DNA of 64,000 nt from Arthrobacter sp. efr-133-TYG-118 (GCF_030209755.1 NZ_JARVRH010000012.1:62001-126000), one strand, 5' to 3'; counted from the first letter of the stretch, positions 1-8,535 are shown. Notes: generated by a model from the sequence alone, not told the origin. Program-made: numbers and translations.

Positions 1-198
1 ATCGCCGGCGTCGAGGGAATGGAGAACCCGTACGAGCGACTCAAGGATCTCACCCGCGGTCAGCGCGTCGATGCCGTCCGCATGCAGGAGTTCGTCTCGA
101 GCCTGGGATTGTCTTCCGAAGCCGAGGCACGCCTCCTGGCACTTACTCCGGGCAAGTACACCGGTATCGCGGACCAGTTGGTGGACCACCTGAAGTAG
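1..198 (+). CDS. purB: Adenylosuccinate lyase, C-terminal fragment (5' end outside window)
   Basis: This is the last 65 codons of an open frame that enters the window in frame 1 and stops at TAG 196-198. The segment NPYERLKDLTRGQRVD, followed by a short helical tail, matches from memory the end of PurB, which converts SAICAR to AICAR and adenylosuccinate to AMP in cytosolic purine synthesis. The catalytic core is not in the window, so the call rests on the tail alone. The next gene starts 54 bp downstream on the same strand and may be cotranscribed. Confidence 0.8.
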   Translation: MAGVEGMENPYERLKDLTRGQRVDAVRMQEFVSSLGLSSEAEARLLALTPGKYTGIADQLVDHLK

Positions 199-252
199 AA
201 CGCGGCGCTGCGGACCCGGCGTTTCCGGATCGATGTAAGGAACTGTGTCAGC

Positions 253-912
253 ATGAGGCTCTTGCTTATCCGCCACGGGCAGACCCCCGGAAACGTCCTG
301 GGGCAGTTGGACACGGCGTTTCCCGGTCCGGGACTGACTGAACTCGGCGAACGTCAGGCCGCTGCGCTCCCGGAGTCCCTCGCCAACGAGGACATCACGG
401 CCATCTATGCGTCCACGCTGGTCCGTACCCAGCTGACGGCCGCCCCGCTTGCAAAAGCCCTAGGGCTCGAGGCCACTGTGTTGCACGGCCTGCAGGAGAT
501 TGAGGCCGGGGCCTTGGAGAAGCTCACCGACCACGAATCGCACCACCGGTACATGAGCACCGTTTTCGCCTGGACCGACGGTGAACTCGACCTCCGTATG
601 CCGGGCGCGGGTGATGGCCACGAGTTCTTCGCCCGCTACGACGCTGCCATTGCCAAGGTGGCAGCGGCAGGCGACGAAACCGCCGTCGTGGTCAGCCACG
701 GTGCCGCGATCCGCTGCTGGGCAGGTCGCCGTGCCGTGGATGTCGGCCGCGAGTTCGCCGCCACCCACCAGCTGCAGAACACCGGAATCGTGGTGCTCGA
801 AGGCGACCCGGAGGGCGGCTGGCACCTGCTGCACTGGGACCAAAGCCCGGTAGGCGGACTTGCCTTGGCCGACCGGACGGTCGAAGATCCCACCGGCGAC
901 GCCATCGAATGA
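253..912 (+). CDS. Histidine phosphatase family protein
   Basis: A 219-residue cytosolic protein of the phosphoglycerate-mutase-like superfamily. The catalytic RHGQT motif sits at residues 7-11 with His8 as the likely phospho-acceptor. A second histidine lies in VVSHGAA near residue 149, and acidic residues of LQEIEAG (about 82-84) could supply the proton donor. Family members are usually phosphatases of small phosphorylated metabolites; true mutase activity is less likely. The substrate cannot be read from sequence. The ATG at 253 has an AAGGA ribosome site about 10 bases upstream. It follows purB by 54 bp. Confidence 0.85.
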   Translation: MRLLLIRHGQTPGNVLGQLDTAFPGPGLTELGERQAAALPESLANEDITAIYASTLVRTQLTAAPLAKALGLEATVLHGLQEIEAGALEKLTDHESHHRYMSTVFAWTDGELDLRMPGAGDGHEFFARYDAAIAKVAAAGDETAVVVSHGAAIRCWAGRRAVDVGREFAATHQLQNTGIVVLEGDPEGGWHLLHWDQSPVGGLALADRTVEDPTGDAIE

Positions 913-1036
913 CGGCTGCTTGAGGCCAACCCCAACGCACCGGTATTTCTCCGGACGCTTACGCGCAGGAAACACCGCGGTAACCCCCGCTTCTTAGGCT
1001 TGATAGGCATAACCCCCTCCGGCGAAAGAGGTTCCG

Positions 1037-1540
1037 ATGCAGACCAATCCGCGGCTCAACATCAGACAGGTCACCTGGGCTAACCCGGTGGGTGCAGACC
1101 TCCGCGCGGCGCAGCAAGCGGAATTGGACGCCCGGTTCGGCAACTCAGACCACGAGCCCGGACCCGCGCCGTCGGAAGCGGACACGGCCGTTTTCGTCGT
1201 TGCCTACGAAAAGTGCTCCGGCCAGCCCCTGGGTTGCGGAGGGCTAAGGATTCTGGATGCCGAAACCGCGGAAATCAAGCGTCTATACGTCGTCCCCTAC
1301 GCGAGGGGCTCAGGAGTGGCCAGCTCTATCCTTGCCGCGTTGGAGGCGCAGGCGCATGCCCACGGTTTCAGCATGATCACAGCGGAAGCGGGTTCGGCCC
1401 AATCGGATGGCCGCAGCTTCTACGAAAGCGCCGGCTTCGCCGCAGTGCCCAACTTCGGCCCCTACATTGGTGTCAGCCACTCGCACTGCTACGCCAAGCC
1501 GATCGATTCGCACAGCGCCTCGCACACGGCGATGGCCTAA
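1037..1540 (+). CDS. GNAT family N-acetyltransferase
   Basis: A 167-residue GNAT-fold protein. The acetyl-CoA signature is visible: beta-strand KRLYVVP at residues 81-87, then the pyrophosphate loop RGSGVA at 90-95 and a following helix. The segment SFYESAGF near residue 127 fits the usual C-terminal GNAT motif in which a tyrosine helps catalysis. The acceptor (antibiotic, amino acid or protein) cannot be inferred. It appears to be a single-gene unit, 124 bp after the phosphatase, with a GAAAGAG-type ribosome site before the ATG. Confidence 0.85.
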   Translation: MQTNPRLNIRQVTWANPVGADLRAAQQAELDARFGNSDHEPGPAPSEADTAVFVVAYEKCSGQPLGCGGLRILDAETAEIKRLYVVPYARGSGVASSILAALEAQAHAHGFSMITAEAGSAQSDGRSFYESAGFAAVPNFGPYIGVSHSHCYAKPIDSHSASHTAMA

Positions 1541-1581
1541 GGACAGGCTGGCCCACCGCTCCAGGCCTGCCGCCCCACCGA

Positions 1582-2475
1582 TCAATCCAGGCTGCGTCCG
1601 CCCTGCCCCAGATGGGCCCGATTCAGTGCTTCGATTTCTTCATCGCTCAGGTCGTCGAAGCTCTTGGCCTCGTGCTTGTCGCTCCGGGAGAACCGGACGA
1701 ACATCAGGATGATGAGGGGAAGATCCACGATCTCCGCGAGGAACCACATCAGGTCTCCTGCGAGTTGCTGGTCCCGTAGCGGAGAGGGAAACCAGCCTGG
1801 CTGATTGCCCAAGACTGACGTGGCGCCGTCAAGAATTCCCGGACTGAGCCGCATCAGGACCCCAGGCACCGCATCGGCGAGCAGCTCAATAAATACAAAG
1901 ATGAACTCGACGACGATGAGCGATGAGGTGCGTCCTGCGCCGTCTTCCATGATCGGTACGGTCATGAGGAGGCCCATGGCGGGCACCAGCAGCGTCAGGA
2001 TGACGTCGGCGGCTGGGTTGGTCCGGAGCACGTAGAAAAACGGGGTCAGGAACACTGTGAACATGGCGAGTCCGAGAAGCGCCGCCACGAGCGTGTTGCT
2101 GAGCATGCGAACGAGCCGGTGCCCGAGTACCGCTTCCAGCCTCGCAGCGCCAACGGGGCAAAGGGTCTGCCTTGCAAGGGTTAACGGCTTGCCCAAGCCA
2201 ATCAACAGCGGGACCACAAACAGGTAGGACGTCACTTTGAGGGTGAACGCCCACCGTAGGTCGTGGCTGTACGTTCCCGGGAATCCAAAGCTGAGGGCCG
2301 CGAAACTACCCAGGCCCAGCACGAAGAAGGCAAACGAGTTCCACAGAGGCCAGCGGATATCCCGACGCTTGGCAGCAATCAGGCCCTTTGAATACAGGAC
2401 GACTGCGGCAATAAGGATGACCAGGGCGGGCCAATTCATTGACCAGGCGCCCAACACGGCGTTTAACGGTGGCAT
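1582..2475 (-). CDS. CtaG-type cytochrome c oxidase assembly membrane protein
   Basis: A multi-pass membrane protein of about 297 residues, with some seven hydrophobic segments and an acidic C-terminal tail containing a DDLSDEEIEALN stretch. Length, topology and segments such as TPFFYVLRTNPAADV resemble the caa3-type CtaG family, proposed to help assemble the copper site of haem-copper oxidases in the membrane. No oxidase subunit lies nearby, so the role is uncertain. The start at 2475 was chosen because it lies two bases after the stop of a short upstream reading frame with a strong ribosome site; ATG 2439 is an alternative. Confidence 0.65.
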   Translation of the reverse strand: MPPLNAVLGAWSMNWPALVILIAAVVLYSKGLIAAKRRDIRWPLWNSFAFFVLGLGSFAALSFGFPGTYSHDLRWAFTLKVTSYLFVVPLLIGLGKPLTLARQTLCPVGAARLEAVLGHRLVRMLSNTLVAALLGLAMFTVFLTPFFYVLRTNPAADVILTLLVPAMGLLMTVPIMEDGAGRTSSLIVVEFIFVFIELLADAVPGVLMRLSPGILDGATSVLGNQPGWFPSPLRDQQLAGDLMWFLAEIVDLPLIILMFVRFSRSDKHEAKSFDDLSDEEIEALNRAHLGQGGRSLD

Positions 2476-2477
2476 GG

Positions 2478-2543
2478 TCAGTGGTCCACGTCGGAAGGCC
2501 GGGTGCTCAGCCCGGCACTGCGATGGGTTTTGTCGATCTTCAT
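2478..2543 (-). CDS. Possible 21-residue leader peptide ahead of the CtaG-like gene
   Basis: A 21-codon frame starting MKIDKTHRSAG and ending in TGA at 2480-2478, two bases before the proposed ATG of the CtaG-like gene. It has the best ribosome site in this region (GGAGG, six bases before ATG), whereas the longer gene has none of its own. This arrangement fits translational coupling or a leader peptide. It is basic, not hydrophobic, and has no recognisable domain. It could also be chance. Confidence 0.4.
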   Translation of the reverse strand: MKIDKTHRSAGLSTRPSDVDH

Positions 2544-2701
2544 GGTGTTCCTCCAGCGCTTTCCCGGTGTGCCGCATGGTGCGCGAATCGGCGTGTCGTG
2601 TTGTGCCCTGAACCGGGTGCACCGTATCCATGTTACGGAGTCGCGCCAAGCATGGCACACCGCAGGAGACGCGGGCGCCCGGCCTCGGCTAATCTCGCAT
2701 T

Positions 2702-3136
2702 ATGGAAAAGGCTGACATCACGTTCCGGACCCGCAAGTGGATACGTCCGGAGGACCTCAACGCCAACGGCACGCTGTTCGGTGGAAGCCTGCTGAAATGG
2801 ATCGACGAGGAAGCGGCAATCTACGCAATCCTCCAACTTGGAAATGGCCGCGCCGTCACCAAGTACATCTCCGAAATCAACTTTGTCAGCTCGGCCGTTC
2901 AGGGCGACCTAGTGGAGATGGGCCTGACCGCAGTCCGCTTCGGCCGGACGTCACTGACCATGCGAGCGGAAGTGCGCAACATGATCACCCGCGACAGCAT
3001 CCTGACCATCGAGGAAATCGTGTTCGTCAACCTCGGGCACGACGGCCGGCCGGAACCGCACGGCTACACGGAAATCACCTATGACCGTGACCGCATCCCC
3101 ACGCACCACTTGACGCAAGCGCTCCACGAGGACTGA
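2702..3136 (+). CDS. Acyl-CoA thioesterase, hotdog fold
   Basis: A 144-residue single hotdog domain of the YciA/acyl-CoA hydrolase type. The conserved N-terminal pattern N-x-x-GTLFGG-x-LLKWIDE is present at about residues 21-37, with the aspartate of WIDE as the likely catalytic residue, and the conserved strand sequence around TKYISEINFVS follows. Such enzymes hydrolyse acyl-CoA to free acid and CoA in the cytosol; chain length is not deducible. It is divergent from the CtaG-like gene and ends before a strong hairpin at 3218-3248. Confidence 0.85.
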   Translation: MEKADITFRTRKWIRPEDLNANGTLFGGSLLKWIDEEAAIYAILQLGNGRAVTKYISEINFVSSAVQGDLVEMGLTAVRFGRTSLTMRAEVRNMITRDSILTIEEIVFVNLGHDGRPEPHGYTEITYDRDRIPTHHLTQALHED

Positions 3137-3217
3137 GCGCCCGACGTCGGGCCCTCCTAAAGCGGCAGGCCCCCTAAAGCGGCGGGCCAGTCCAAAAGCA
3201 GTTCCCCGGAAACGGGT

Positions 3218-3248
3218 GCTGGCGGCCGCGAAATTCGCGGCCGCCAGC
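3218..3248. terminator. Perfect 31-bp hairpin between convergent genes
   Basis: Two 15-base arms (GCTGGCGGCCGCGAA and its exact complement) are separated by one base. It lies between the ends of the thioesterase gene (plus) and the SDR gene (minus), so a bidirectional terminator is the natural reading. There is no T-run directly after the stem on the plus side, only CTTGTATTT. Confidence 0.55.
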
Positions 3249-3328
3249 TTGTATTTCCGGTGACTGGAGTGATGTCACCGGAACTTTGGGGCGCCCGGAA
3301 CGGGCGCGGCGCCTCAGTGAGGCTGCGG

Positions 3329-4078
3329 TCAGCGCCTGTCGAAGGTCAGGCCGCCGGGGACCTGGAACGTAGGCATGAGTTCCAGCATCCCCACATTGAC
3401 GTGGCGCGGGGTTTCGATGGCGTAGTCGAGGGCGTTGACGATGTCGTCAGTGGTCAGCGACTCGTAGCCCTCGTAGTAGGTCTTCCACGCTTCTTCCATG
3501 GCTTCAGGCGTACCGCCCATGTTCCGGCCGAAGATCTCGGTTTCCACCCTGCCGGGGCAGATCTCGGTCACGCGGATGCGCTTGCCGACCGTGTCATTCC
3601 TGAGCTGGCGCGAGATCTGGTGAACAGCTGCCTTCGTGGCGTGGTACACCGTGTGGCCGTAGAAGTTGTAGACGCCGGCGATGGAGCTGATGTTGATGAT
3701 GTGGCCAAGGTCGCGCTCCACCATGCCCGGCAGGACCAGCCTCGTGAGCTGAAGCAGGCCGCGAAGGTTGACGTCGATGAGCTCGTCGATGTCCTGCTCG
3801 GACGAGTCCAGGAGGTTCCCGGGCCGGGATACTCCGGCGCAGTTGACCAGGACGTCGACCTTCAGTTCGCTCACGACGGCGGTCAGGGCCGTTGTGTCAG
3901 TCAGGTCAACTACGTGCGGGATGGCACCCGTACGATCGGCCAGTTCGCTGAGGCGTTCCTCGTTGCGGGCCACGGCGTGAACGGTCAGGCCCCTCTTGGC
4001 CAGGCGCTCCGTGATCGCGGCACCCATACCGGTTGACGCTCCGGTGACGAGGGCGGTGTTGTAGTCGGAAAAAGACAT
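3329..4078 (-). CDS. SDR family NAD(P)-dependent oxidoreductase
   Basis: A 249-residue classical short-chain dehydrogenase. The cofactor loop TGASTGMG is at residues 12-19, NCAG at 79-82, the catalytic serine about 132, and the YHATK catalytic pair is Tyr145/Lys149. Family enzymes oxidise alcohols or reduce carbonyls in the cytosol. It is the last gene of the apparent operon pxpA-pxpB-pxpC-MFS-SDR, 56 bp after the transporter gene, so its substrate may be related to 5-oxoproline or another imported acid. A serine dehydrogenase-like role is possible but not shown. Confidence 0.88.
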   Translation of the reverse strand: MSFSDYNTALVTGASTGMGAAITERLAKRGLTVHAVARNEERLSELADRTGAIPHVVDLTDTTALTAVVSELKVDVLVNCAGVSRPGNLLDSSEQDIDELIDVNLRGLLQLTRLVLPGMVERDLGHIINISSIAGVYNFYGHTVYHATKAAVHQISRQLRNDTVGKRIRVTEICPGRVETEIFGRNMGGTPEAMEEAWKTYYEGYESLTTDDIVNALDYAIETPRHVNVGMLELMPTFQVPGGLTFDRR

Positions 4079-4134
4079 CGGTTCTCCAAAGAGTGGAAAT
4101 GGAAGGCACGAGCTGTGCCGGAGGTCAGCGGCGC

Positions 4135-5475
4135 CTAAGCGTCGCGCAGGGGTTCGTGGGCCCGGTCCTTGACCGTGCTCACGGCTGCGAGCGTGCCGAG
4201 GGCTGTGATGACTGCGTAGAAGGCGGGCATGTAGATGTTGCCGGTGCTGCTGATGAGCCAGGTCATCAGCAGCGGGGCCGTTCCGCCGAAGAGCGCAGAG
4301 GAGATGTTGTAGCCGAGGCCGTAGGCCGAGTACCGAACCCGGGTGGGGAACAGCTCGACGATCAGGATGTGGATGACGGCCGTGTGACCGGCGAAGACGA
4401 TGGCCATGATCGAGGCGCCGAGGATAGCCAGGCCCATGTTTCCCGTTGCGATGAGGGCGTAGGACGGGATGCCCAGGATGGTCATGGCGATGGCGGAGCC
4501 GGCGATGACCTTCTTGCGGCCGATACGGTCGGACAGGGCACCCATGAAAGGAATGGCGATGCAGATGACAACCAGGCTGCAGGCGGTGATGAACAGTGCC
4601 TCGCCGATGGTGAAGTTGAGCTGCTTGCCCTTGAGGAACGTGGGCATGTAGGAGAACAGGACGTAGTAGCCGGAGCCGTTCATGAGCGGGATGAAGAGGG
4701 CCAGAACCATGGCCCGGCGGTGCTCAGCGGACTGGAAGGCTTCCTTGAGCGGGTTCTTGGAAAGGCCGCCCTCTTCCTTGAGCTTGGTGAAGTTGGGGGT
4801 GTCCGCGATGGCCTTGCGGATGTACCAACCGATGATGCCCATGGGAATGGCGACCAGGAAAGGTATCCGCCACGCGAAGGAGCCGAAGCCACCGCCGTCG
4901 ATCGCGGCCTGGGTGAGCCAAGGAGACATGGAGAACGCCACGAGGGTGCCGGTGAGCAGTGCTGCGAACGAAGCGATCTGTGCGTAAGAGGTGATGATGC
5001 CGCGCTTGCCTTCGGGGGCGTGTTCAGCGAGGAAGGTCATAGCGCCGGCGGCCTCGCCGCCAACCGAGAAGCCCTGCAGGAGCCGCAGGAGGACAAGCAG
5101 TATTGGCGCCGCGATGCCGATGGCGGCGTACGTGGGCAGGATCCCGATACCGGCAGTGGCGACGCTGATCAGCAGAATGACGAAGACCAGTAGCTTTTGC
5201 CTGCCGATCCGGTCGCCCAGGTATCCGCAAACAACTGCGCCAAGGGGCCGGACGAAGAACGAGACTGCGTAGCCGGCGAAGACGAACAACAAGGCGTTGT
5301 CCGGGTTACCGGGGGCGAGGAACACCAAGGCAAGTGTTCCGGCCATGAACGCGAAGATGCCGTTGTCATAAAGTTCCACGAAGATGCCAACGCAGCCTGC
5401 GGTGACAACCTTGCGCGTTTGACGGCCTGTGAGCCGTTCATGCTGCACTTGTGCAGCGTTGGTGTTAGCGGTCAT
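4135..5475 (-). CDS. MFS transporter, metabolite:H+ symporter (MHS) type
   Basis: A 446-residue transporter with about 12 membrane helices. The MHS signature regions are visible: the conserved segment GCVGIFVELYDNGIFAF in helix 1, GYLGDRIGRQK in the 2-3 loop (about residues 82-92), RLLQGFSVGGEAAG near 130-145, and a second GALSDRIGRKK loop in the C-terminal half. MHS carriers import organic acids with protons. It lies 57 bp downstream of pxpC, making 5-oxoproline or a related carboxylate the best guess for substrate. Ribosome site AAGGAAATG overlaps the start closely. Confidence 0.88.
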   Translation of the reverse strand: MTANTNAAQVQHERLTGRQTRKVVTAGCVGIFVELYDNGIFAFMAGTLALVFLAPGNPDNALLFVFAGYAVSFFVRPLGAVVCGYLGDRIGRQKLLVFVILLISVATAGIGILPTYAAIGIAAPILLVLLRLLQGFSVGGEAAGAMTFLAEHAPEGKRGIITSYAQIASFAALLTGTLVAFSMSPWLTQAAIDGGGFGSFAWRIPFLVAIPMGIIGWYIRKAIADTPNFTKLKEEGGLSKNPLKEAFQSAEHRRAMVLALFIPLMNGSGYYVLFSYMPTFLKGKQLNFTIGEALFITACSLVVICIAIPFMGALSDRIGRKKVIAGSAIAMTILGIPSYALIATGNMGLAILGASIMAIVFAGHTAVIHILIVELFPTRVRYSAYGLGYNISSALFGGTAPLLMTWLISSTGNIYMPAFYAVITALGTLAAVSTVKDRAHEPLRDA

Positions 5476-5532
5476 GACATTTCCTTCTTGATGTTGAGCG
5501 TAGCAACGCCTATTGGTTTTGACGACAGGTTT

Positions 5533-6546
5533 TTAGCTGCATGCCGCAACCGGGAGGTCCTGCCACTGGGGTCGGCATCCAATGCCAAGTAGTCCGAAGA
5601 CTGTGTTGACGGATTCGCGGAGGGTTTCAAGCTGCGCCCGCGAGCGCCGGTGGGCGGAAGTTGCCTCCGCCACTGTTGTTTTCCTGAAGCGGACCTTGTC
5701 GCCCGGGCGGGCTTGGGCAAGGACGTCCAGGCCATTACTGGTGACCACGGCGAGGACTGGATATCCGGCGGTGACGCCGCGACCCCGATGCAGTACCAGC
5801 AACTCTTCCCGGGAAGGAACCTCGACGGCGCCCACGGGGACCCCGCGTGAAAGCACTTCGCCACTTGAGGTTCTTTCCGGAAGTTCACCGCCGAGCCTCA
5901 AGCCGATGTGGTTGCTCCGGCCACTCACGGCGTATTCCGAGGTGAAGAGCACCTCGGCGGAATCGCCGAATTCGGCGACATCCGGACCGTCGGTCACATC
6001 GACCATCAGTTCCTGCCCCATGTCCGGCCGTTCAAGGCCAAGCCGGAAGAGCGGGAGGTCGAAGTACGGTTGGCGAACCGGTCCAACGCTGCGGCGGGTC
6101 AGGAGCGTGGCCCCTTCCTTGAGCTGCAGGCCGAAGCCCACAACGGTGTCTGGAGCACAACTGCCCAGCAGCGTCGGCGCCTCCACGGAGCCGTGGATTG
6201 CCAGGTAGGCGCGGAGGCCCCGGTTGATTCCCCGGATGGCCACCGTCTCGCCTGCACGGACCGAAACCGGTTCCCACTGGCTGCACTGACGCCCTCCGAC
6301 GGTGAGTGTCAGCGGAGCCCCCGTTATTGCGATCAGGATGTCGGACTGCGCTTTCATCCTGAAATCGAGGGCCGTGATCTCCACGAGCGGATCGTTGTCC
6401 AGGTTGCCGGCCAGGATGTTGGCGGCCCGGGCTGAGTACTGGTCCAAGGCGCCGTTGACGGGAAGTCCAAAGCGCGGTCCGCGGAAACGGCCAAGGTCTG
6501 TGACCACGGCGTTTCCGGGTTGCTGGATGAGGATGTGCCCGCTCAT
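5533..6546 (-). CDS. pxpC: 5-oxoprolinase subunit PxpC (biotin-dependent carboxyltransferase-like)
   Basis: A 337-residue protein of the KipA/allophanate hydrolase C-terminal family. Diagnostic segments include an N-terminal PGNAVVTDLGRFRGPRFGLPVNGALD, split here only by reading on, then AARAANILAGN and LEITALDF-like ENP-region residues. With PxpA and PxpB it forms the ATP-dependent prokaryotic 5-oxoprolinase that opens 5-oxo-L-proline to L-glutamate in the cytosol. The ATG at 6546 overlaps the pxpB stop (ATGA), which fixes the start and implies translational coupling. An upstream in-frame extension has no support. Confidence 0.9.
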   Translation of the reverse strand: MSGHILIQQPGNAVVTDLGRFRGPRFGLPVNGALDQYSARAANILAGNLDNDPLVEITALDFRMKAQSDILIAITGAPLTLTVGGRQCSQWEPVSVRAGETVAIRGINRGLRAYLAIHGSVEAPTLLGSCAPDTVVGFGLQLKEGATLLTRRSVGPVRQPYFDLPLFRLGLERPDMGQELMVDVTDGPDVAEFGDSAEVLFTSEYAVSGRSNHIGLRLGGELPERTSSGEVLSRGVPVGAVEVPSREELLVLHRGRGVTAGYPVLAVVTSNGLDVLAQARPGDKVRFRKTTVAEATSAHRRSRAQLETLRESVNTVFGLLGIGCRPQWQDLPVAACS

Positions 6547-7265
6547 GGCGTTGGTTCCAGTTCCTTGCCGGCATATGAGTCGAAATCTCCGGCCTCGATG
6601 CGCCGGAACCGAAGAATATCTCCGGGCTTGTAGGGGACCAGCGGTTCGCGGCGAATGTTCAGGACGGTCAACGGGGTCTGGCCGATGACGCACCAGCCAC
6701 CGGGTGCCACTGCGGGTGCGATGACGGCTTGGCGTCCTGCCACTGCCACCGCCCCGGCCGGGACGCTGAGCCGGGGATCCTTGAGGCGGGGCACAGGCTT
6801 GAGGAAGGCTGGGCCGTCCATCATGGGCGAGCCGGCTGGAGCACCCAGGCAGCGGACCGTGTAGGTCTTTTCGGTATGGAGGCGGATGACTTCCGCTGTG
6901 GAGATGCCCTGGTATTCGGCTACTTTCTCCAGGTCGGGACCATATTCGCCGCCGTAGACCACCGGGACGTCAAATTCACGGGGTGCTGCTGCGGTACCTG
7001 CGGACCGGGCCATTTCGAGAAGTCCCAGCTTCACGAACGCGCGCACCTGGCGGGCCGACACGAGGACTGGGTCGAATTCCACCAGCACGGAATCATAGGT
7101 GGGAACCGCGCCATGAAGGCCCTCGGCGCCACAGCTCTCCAGCCAGTCAGCAAGACGGTGGACCGTGAGCCAGTTGTCCTCGCTTGCTTCAGCAAGGGCG
7201 ACGACGCGCAATGCGGAGTCTCCGGATTCGTAGATCTCGGTGGGAGCCGCTGTGAGAACGGACAT
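6543..7265 (-). CDS. pxpB: 5-oxoprolinase subunit PxpB (KipI family)
   Basis: A 240-residue KipI/carboxyltransferase-domain-1 protein. Segments typical of the family are PTYDSVLVEFDP near residue 65, VPVVYGGEYGPDLE near 105, and the C-terminal GGWCVIGQTPL. It partners PxpC in the 5-oxoprolinase complex. Bacillus KipI also inhibits a sporulation kinase, but that role does not apply in an actinobacterium. The ATG at 7265 is one base after the pxpA stop, and its own stop overlaps the pxpC start. Confidence 0.9.
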   Translation of the reverse strand: MSVLTAAPTEIYESGDSALRVVALAEASEDNWLTVHRLADWLESCGAEGLHGAVPTYDSVLVEFDPVLVSARQVRAFVKLGLLEMARSAGTAAAPREFDVPVVYGGEYGPDLEKVAEYQGISTAEVIRLHTEKTYTVRCLGAPAGSPMMDGPAFLKPVPRLKDPRLSVPAGAVAVAGRQAVIAPAVAPGGWCVIGQTPLTVLNIRREPLVPYKPGDILRFRRIEAGDFDSYAGKELEPTP

Positions 7266-7266
7266 G

Positions 7267-8055
7267 TCAGGCCGCCTTCCTCTTGGCATCCATGACTTCG
7301 GTCAGGGGGGCGATACGGACGCCGGCCGAAATGAGCTCCGAGCGGATGAACCGGGCGAGTTCGACGGCTCCTGGATTGTCCCCATGAAGCAGGACAGTGT
7401 CAGTGGCGATGTCGATGTCAGTGCCGTTGGCGCACCGGATCTTGCCCTCGCACACCATGCGGACGGTTCGCTCGACAATGGCCGAGGGATCGTGCAGTAC
7501 GGCACCGGGCTGGCTGCGCGGGACCAGTGTCCCGTCTTCCTGGTAAGCACGATCGACGATGCCCACAATGGCCACGTCCAGGCCGACTGAACGTGCCGCC
7601 TTGGCCAACTCGCCCTCCTGCGCGACCACGATGAGTTCGTTGTCCACGCGGGCGGCGGCCTCGGCTACGGCCTCAGCGTAGTCCGCCCGGACGGCTACGA
7701 GATTTCCGAGCCGGCCGTGCGGCGCAATGTGGCTCACCTTGGTTCCGTGGAAGGCGGCGAAGCCGTTCAGGGCCCCTAGCTGGTACAGGACATCCGCGCG
7801 CACCTCGTTGGCAGTCAGGCCCATGTCCCGGCGGCCGAAACCACGCAGGTCCGGGAAGCTCGGGTGGGCTCCAATACCCACCCCGCGGCGAACGCATTCA
7901 GCAACGGTGGCGTCCATGATGTCGGGATCGCCCGCGTGGAACCCGCAAGCGATATTGGCGCTTGAAACGATCTCCAGAAGATCGGTGTCGCTGCCTATCG
8001 TGTAGGCACCGAATCCCTCTCCAAGATCCGCTACAAGATCAATTATCGGGTTCAC
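7267..8055 (-). CDS. pxpA: 5-oxoprolinase subunit PxpA (LamB/YcsF family)
   Basis: A 262-residue protein with the classic YcsF pattern: DLVADLGEGFG near the N-terminus, SSANIACGFHAGDP at about residues 31-44, VGIGAHPSFPD near 59-69 and GFGRRDM. PxpA is the third subunit of the ATP-dependent 5-oxoprolinase, which yields glutamate from the spontaneously formed dead-end 5-oxoproline. It is the first gene of the operon and starts with GTG after a GGAAAGAG ribosome site. The upstream 536 bp is shared with a divergent Nac-like LysR gene, suggesting nitrogen control. Confidence 0.92.
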   Translation of the reverse strand: MNPIIDLVADLGEGFGAYTIGSDTDLLEIVSSANIACGFHAGDPDIMDATVAECVRRGVGIGAHPSFPDLRGFGRRDMGLTANEVRADVLYQLGALNGFAAFHGTKVSHIAPHGRLGNLVAVRADYAEAVAEAAARVDNELIVVAQEGELAKAARSVGLDVAIVGIVDRAYQEDGTLVPRSQPGAVLHDPSAIVERTVRMVCEGKIRCANGTDIDIATDTVLLHGDNPGAVELARFIRSELISAGVRIAPLTEVMDAKRKAA

Positions 8056-8253
8056 GTGGTTCTCTTTCCGTGGTTCTGTATTGGGGTCCGGCTATTCCAT
8101 ACGAACGCTGAAATATCGGAAGAATTCAGTTGCCTGTGCGATTGAAAGTGTTTGTCTAAAATTCTTCAATCAGAGGAACTCTCGGTAATTCTTTGGTGAT
8201 AGAAGTCTCGCACCGACGAACTTCGGGCACAAAGACCTATTCGCTATCACGGG

Positions 8254-8268
8254 ATAGCTCCCGGTTAT
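8254..8268. promoter_or_regulatory. ATA-N9-TAT box (Nac-like site) upstream of pxpA
   Basis: The sequence ATAGCTCCCGGTTAT fits ATA-N9-TAT, a form of the LysR T-N11-A rule and the core reported for Nac in enteric bacteria. It lies about 200 bp upstream of pxpA. Of the set in this window it is the one lacking the shared CCTTAT half, so it is the weakest perfect copy. Confidence 0.35.
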
Positions 8269-8507
8269 GACCTACGGCACACATGCTGCCGGAAGTGGCC
8301 GCATGCCGCCGCGGCCGGAGGGCAATGTGCCCGAAAGTCTCATAGGGTGCTCTTTACGTGACGATCGATTTGTGGGGCAGCGCGCCAAGTGCGTCTATAT
8401 TTGGGTATCGGGACAATTGGTTGATGGGGAGTCAACGAACTGCCGGTAAGGATTGGGAAACGCCACCATGGGGATGTGGATCTCAAATTACTCGTTGAGA
8501 GACAGGT

Positions 8508-8528
8508 CACACAAAGACGGATTGTGTG
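8508..8528. promoter_or_regulatory. Inverted repeat CACACAA-N7-TTGTGTG ahead of lysR
   Basis: Perfect 7-base arms with a 7-base spacer, centred about 74 bp upstream of the LysR start and 8 bp before an ATA-N9-TAT box. Position and dyad symmetry fit an operator of the LysR regulator or of another factor controlling it. Confidence 0.4.
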
Positions 8529-8535
8529 TCCCTAC

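Noticed and set aside
4093..5193. A 366-codon plus-strand frame opposite the MFS gene
   Set aside because: Shadow of the transporter gene; low-complexity Gly/Asp/Glu-rich product.
8267..8449. A 60-codon plus-strand frame in the pxpA/lysR gap
   Set aside because: No ribosome site, composition unlike a protein, and it overlaps regulatory dyads.
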